DNA from: Martinezella rhizogenes
GTDB lineage: Bacteria > Pseudomonadota > Alphaproteobacteria > Rhizobiales > Rhizobiaceae
Direction of reading: 5' to 3'
Length of the DNA: 64,000 nt
Assembly: GCF_027460065.1 (NCBI RefSeq)
Contig: NZ_JAPYZZ010000012.1
Span: forward strand, 110,852 to 174,851
In this document: one piece after another, positions 63,752 through 64,000 of the stretch
How positions within the stretch are numbered: position 1 is the first letter of the stretch
How the letters are laid out: each line of letters opens with the position of its first letter
Position numbers and translations under genes: made by a program
Notes under the pieces: generated by a model
Database searches by the model: none
Told to the model about the DNA's origin: nothing
Seen by the model: only the letters and a program-made list of their open reading frames with translations

Positions 63752-64000
63752 GTAAGCCTCCGGTGAAGGCCGCAGGTCAGGCCGCTTGAGCGTTGACGGT
63801 CGGCGGCGTCCAATTCCACGGAAGCAACTGCTCCAGCCTGGTAATCGGCGTGTCAGCGATGCGGGCAAGAACGTCGGCCAGCCACACCTGCGGATCGATG
63901 CCGTTGAGCTTTGCCGTCATGATCAATGTGGCCATAAAGGCTGCTCGATCTGCACCGCGGTCTGATCCGGCGAAGAGCCACGATTTTCTGCCGAGTGCGA
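63752..64000. mobile_element. IS66-family insertion sequence, one end only
   Basis: A GTAAGC terminus (63752-63757), typical for IS66 ends, is followed after about 20 bp by the end of a transposase gene that runs off the window. The other end and the target duplication are not visible. Confidence 0.78.
63777..64000 (-). CDS. IS66-family transposase (TnpC), C-terminal part
   Basis: The minus-strand frame ending at 63777-63779 reads GRKSWLFAGSDRGADRAAF, then TAKLNGIDPQVWLADVL and LLPWNW, the characteristic C-terminal end of IS66 TnpC, including the conserved SDRG region. The N-terminal part and the accompanying tnpA/tnpB genes would lie beyond 64000. Truncated by the window edge; no damage is seen in the visible part. 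Confidence 0.88.
   Translation of the reverse strand, partial: ALGRKSWLFAGSDRGADRAAFMATLIMTAKLNGIDPQVWLADVLARIADTPITRLEQLLPWNWTPPTVNAQAA

Larger units (their letters stand above)
59449..64000. mobile_element. Integrative element inserted in radC, left part only
   Basis: It begins at the point where radC is interrupted and carries, in order, a tyrosine recombinase, a small DNA-binding protein, a divergent regulatory pair, small membrane proteins and an AlpA-like regulator. The right end is beyond the window, and an IS66-family element starts at 63752. The exact attachment core is not determinable without the other junction; it should lie within about 59400-59450. No phage structural or conjugation genes are visible in this part. 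Confidence 0.7.

Overview
The window is a Rhizobiaceae chromosome segment, most likely Agrobacterium or a close relative. This rests on the alphaproteobacterial form of parE, the tpiA-secG-pyrG order, a class II DAHP synthase, Tad pilus genes, rhizobial-type intergenic mosaic repeats and a rhizobial-type flagellin. All identifications are by eye; no database search was run.

Layout. (1) 1-2669: core genes (phospholipase D/cardiolipin synthase-like protein, NAD-dependent epimerase) and, at 2627-2651, the native parE terminator. (2) 2675-40392: a complete 37.7 kb Tn7-like transposon inserted immediately after the parE stop codon. Its ends carry matched TGAGAAA termini, repeated TGGCCA-centred sites and a perfect 5-bp target duplication (ATCAG at 2670-2674 and 40393-40397). 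The tnsA-tnsB-tnsC-tniQ operon lies at the parE-distal end. The remaining 30 kb is cargo that looks like a collection of conflict/defence genes. (3) 40394-59100: core housekeeping genes: parE, hydrolase, tpiA, secG, pyrG, fumC, L,D-transpeptidase, gph, rpiA, DUF2059, gor, class II DAHP synthase, tadG/tadE-like genes. (4) 59128-64000: a second integrative element. It has a tyrosine recombinase beside a truncated radC, a small regulatory switch, small membrane proteins, and an IS66-family element running off the window edge.

Cargo of the Tn7-like element, left to right: a large C5 cytosine methyltransferase; a PIN toxin with a divergent Phd-like antitoxin; a TnsA-like nuclease-fold protein paired with a soluble FtsH-like AAA protease; an HNH protein; a tightly overlapping four-gene operon (small MG-starting protein, PfkB kinase fused to nucleoside deoxyribosyltransferase, QueC homologue, HhH-GPD glycosylase); a C-terminally truncated flagellin; a 2044-residue protein with an Mrr-like N terminus; and a four-gene operon of Ser/Thr kinase, short UvrD-type helicase, an unknown protein and DUF2971. 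Decayed pieces (dnaE2 tail, frameshifted Mrr-like gene, a nuclease-family N-terminal fragment, a gene broken by an in-frame TGA) show past turnover.

The strongest candidate for an undescribed system is the QueC-centred operon at 20143-23120. It recalls the QueC/Ogg accessory genes of type IV CBASS but has no CD-NTase or TGT and adds nucleoside-salvage domains. The kinase-helicase operon at 32740-37397 is second. Their defence roles are inferred from gene content and location in a Tn7-like element.
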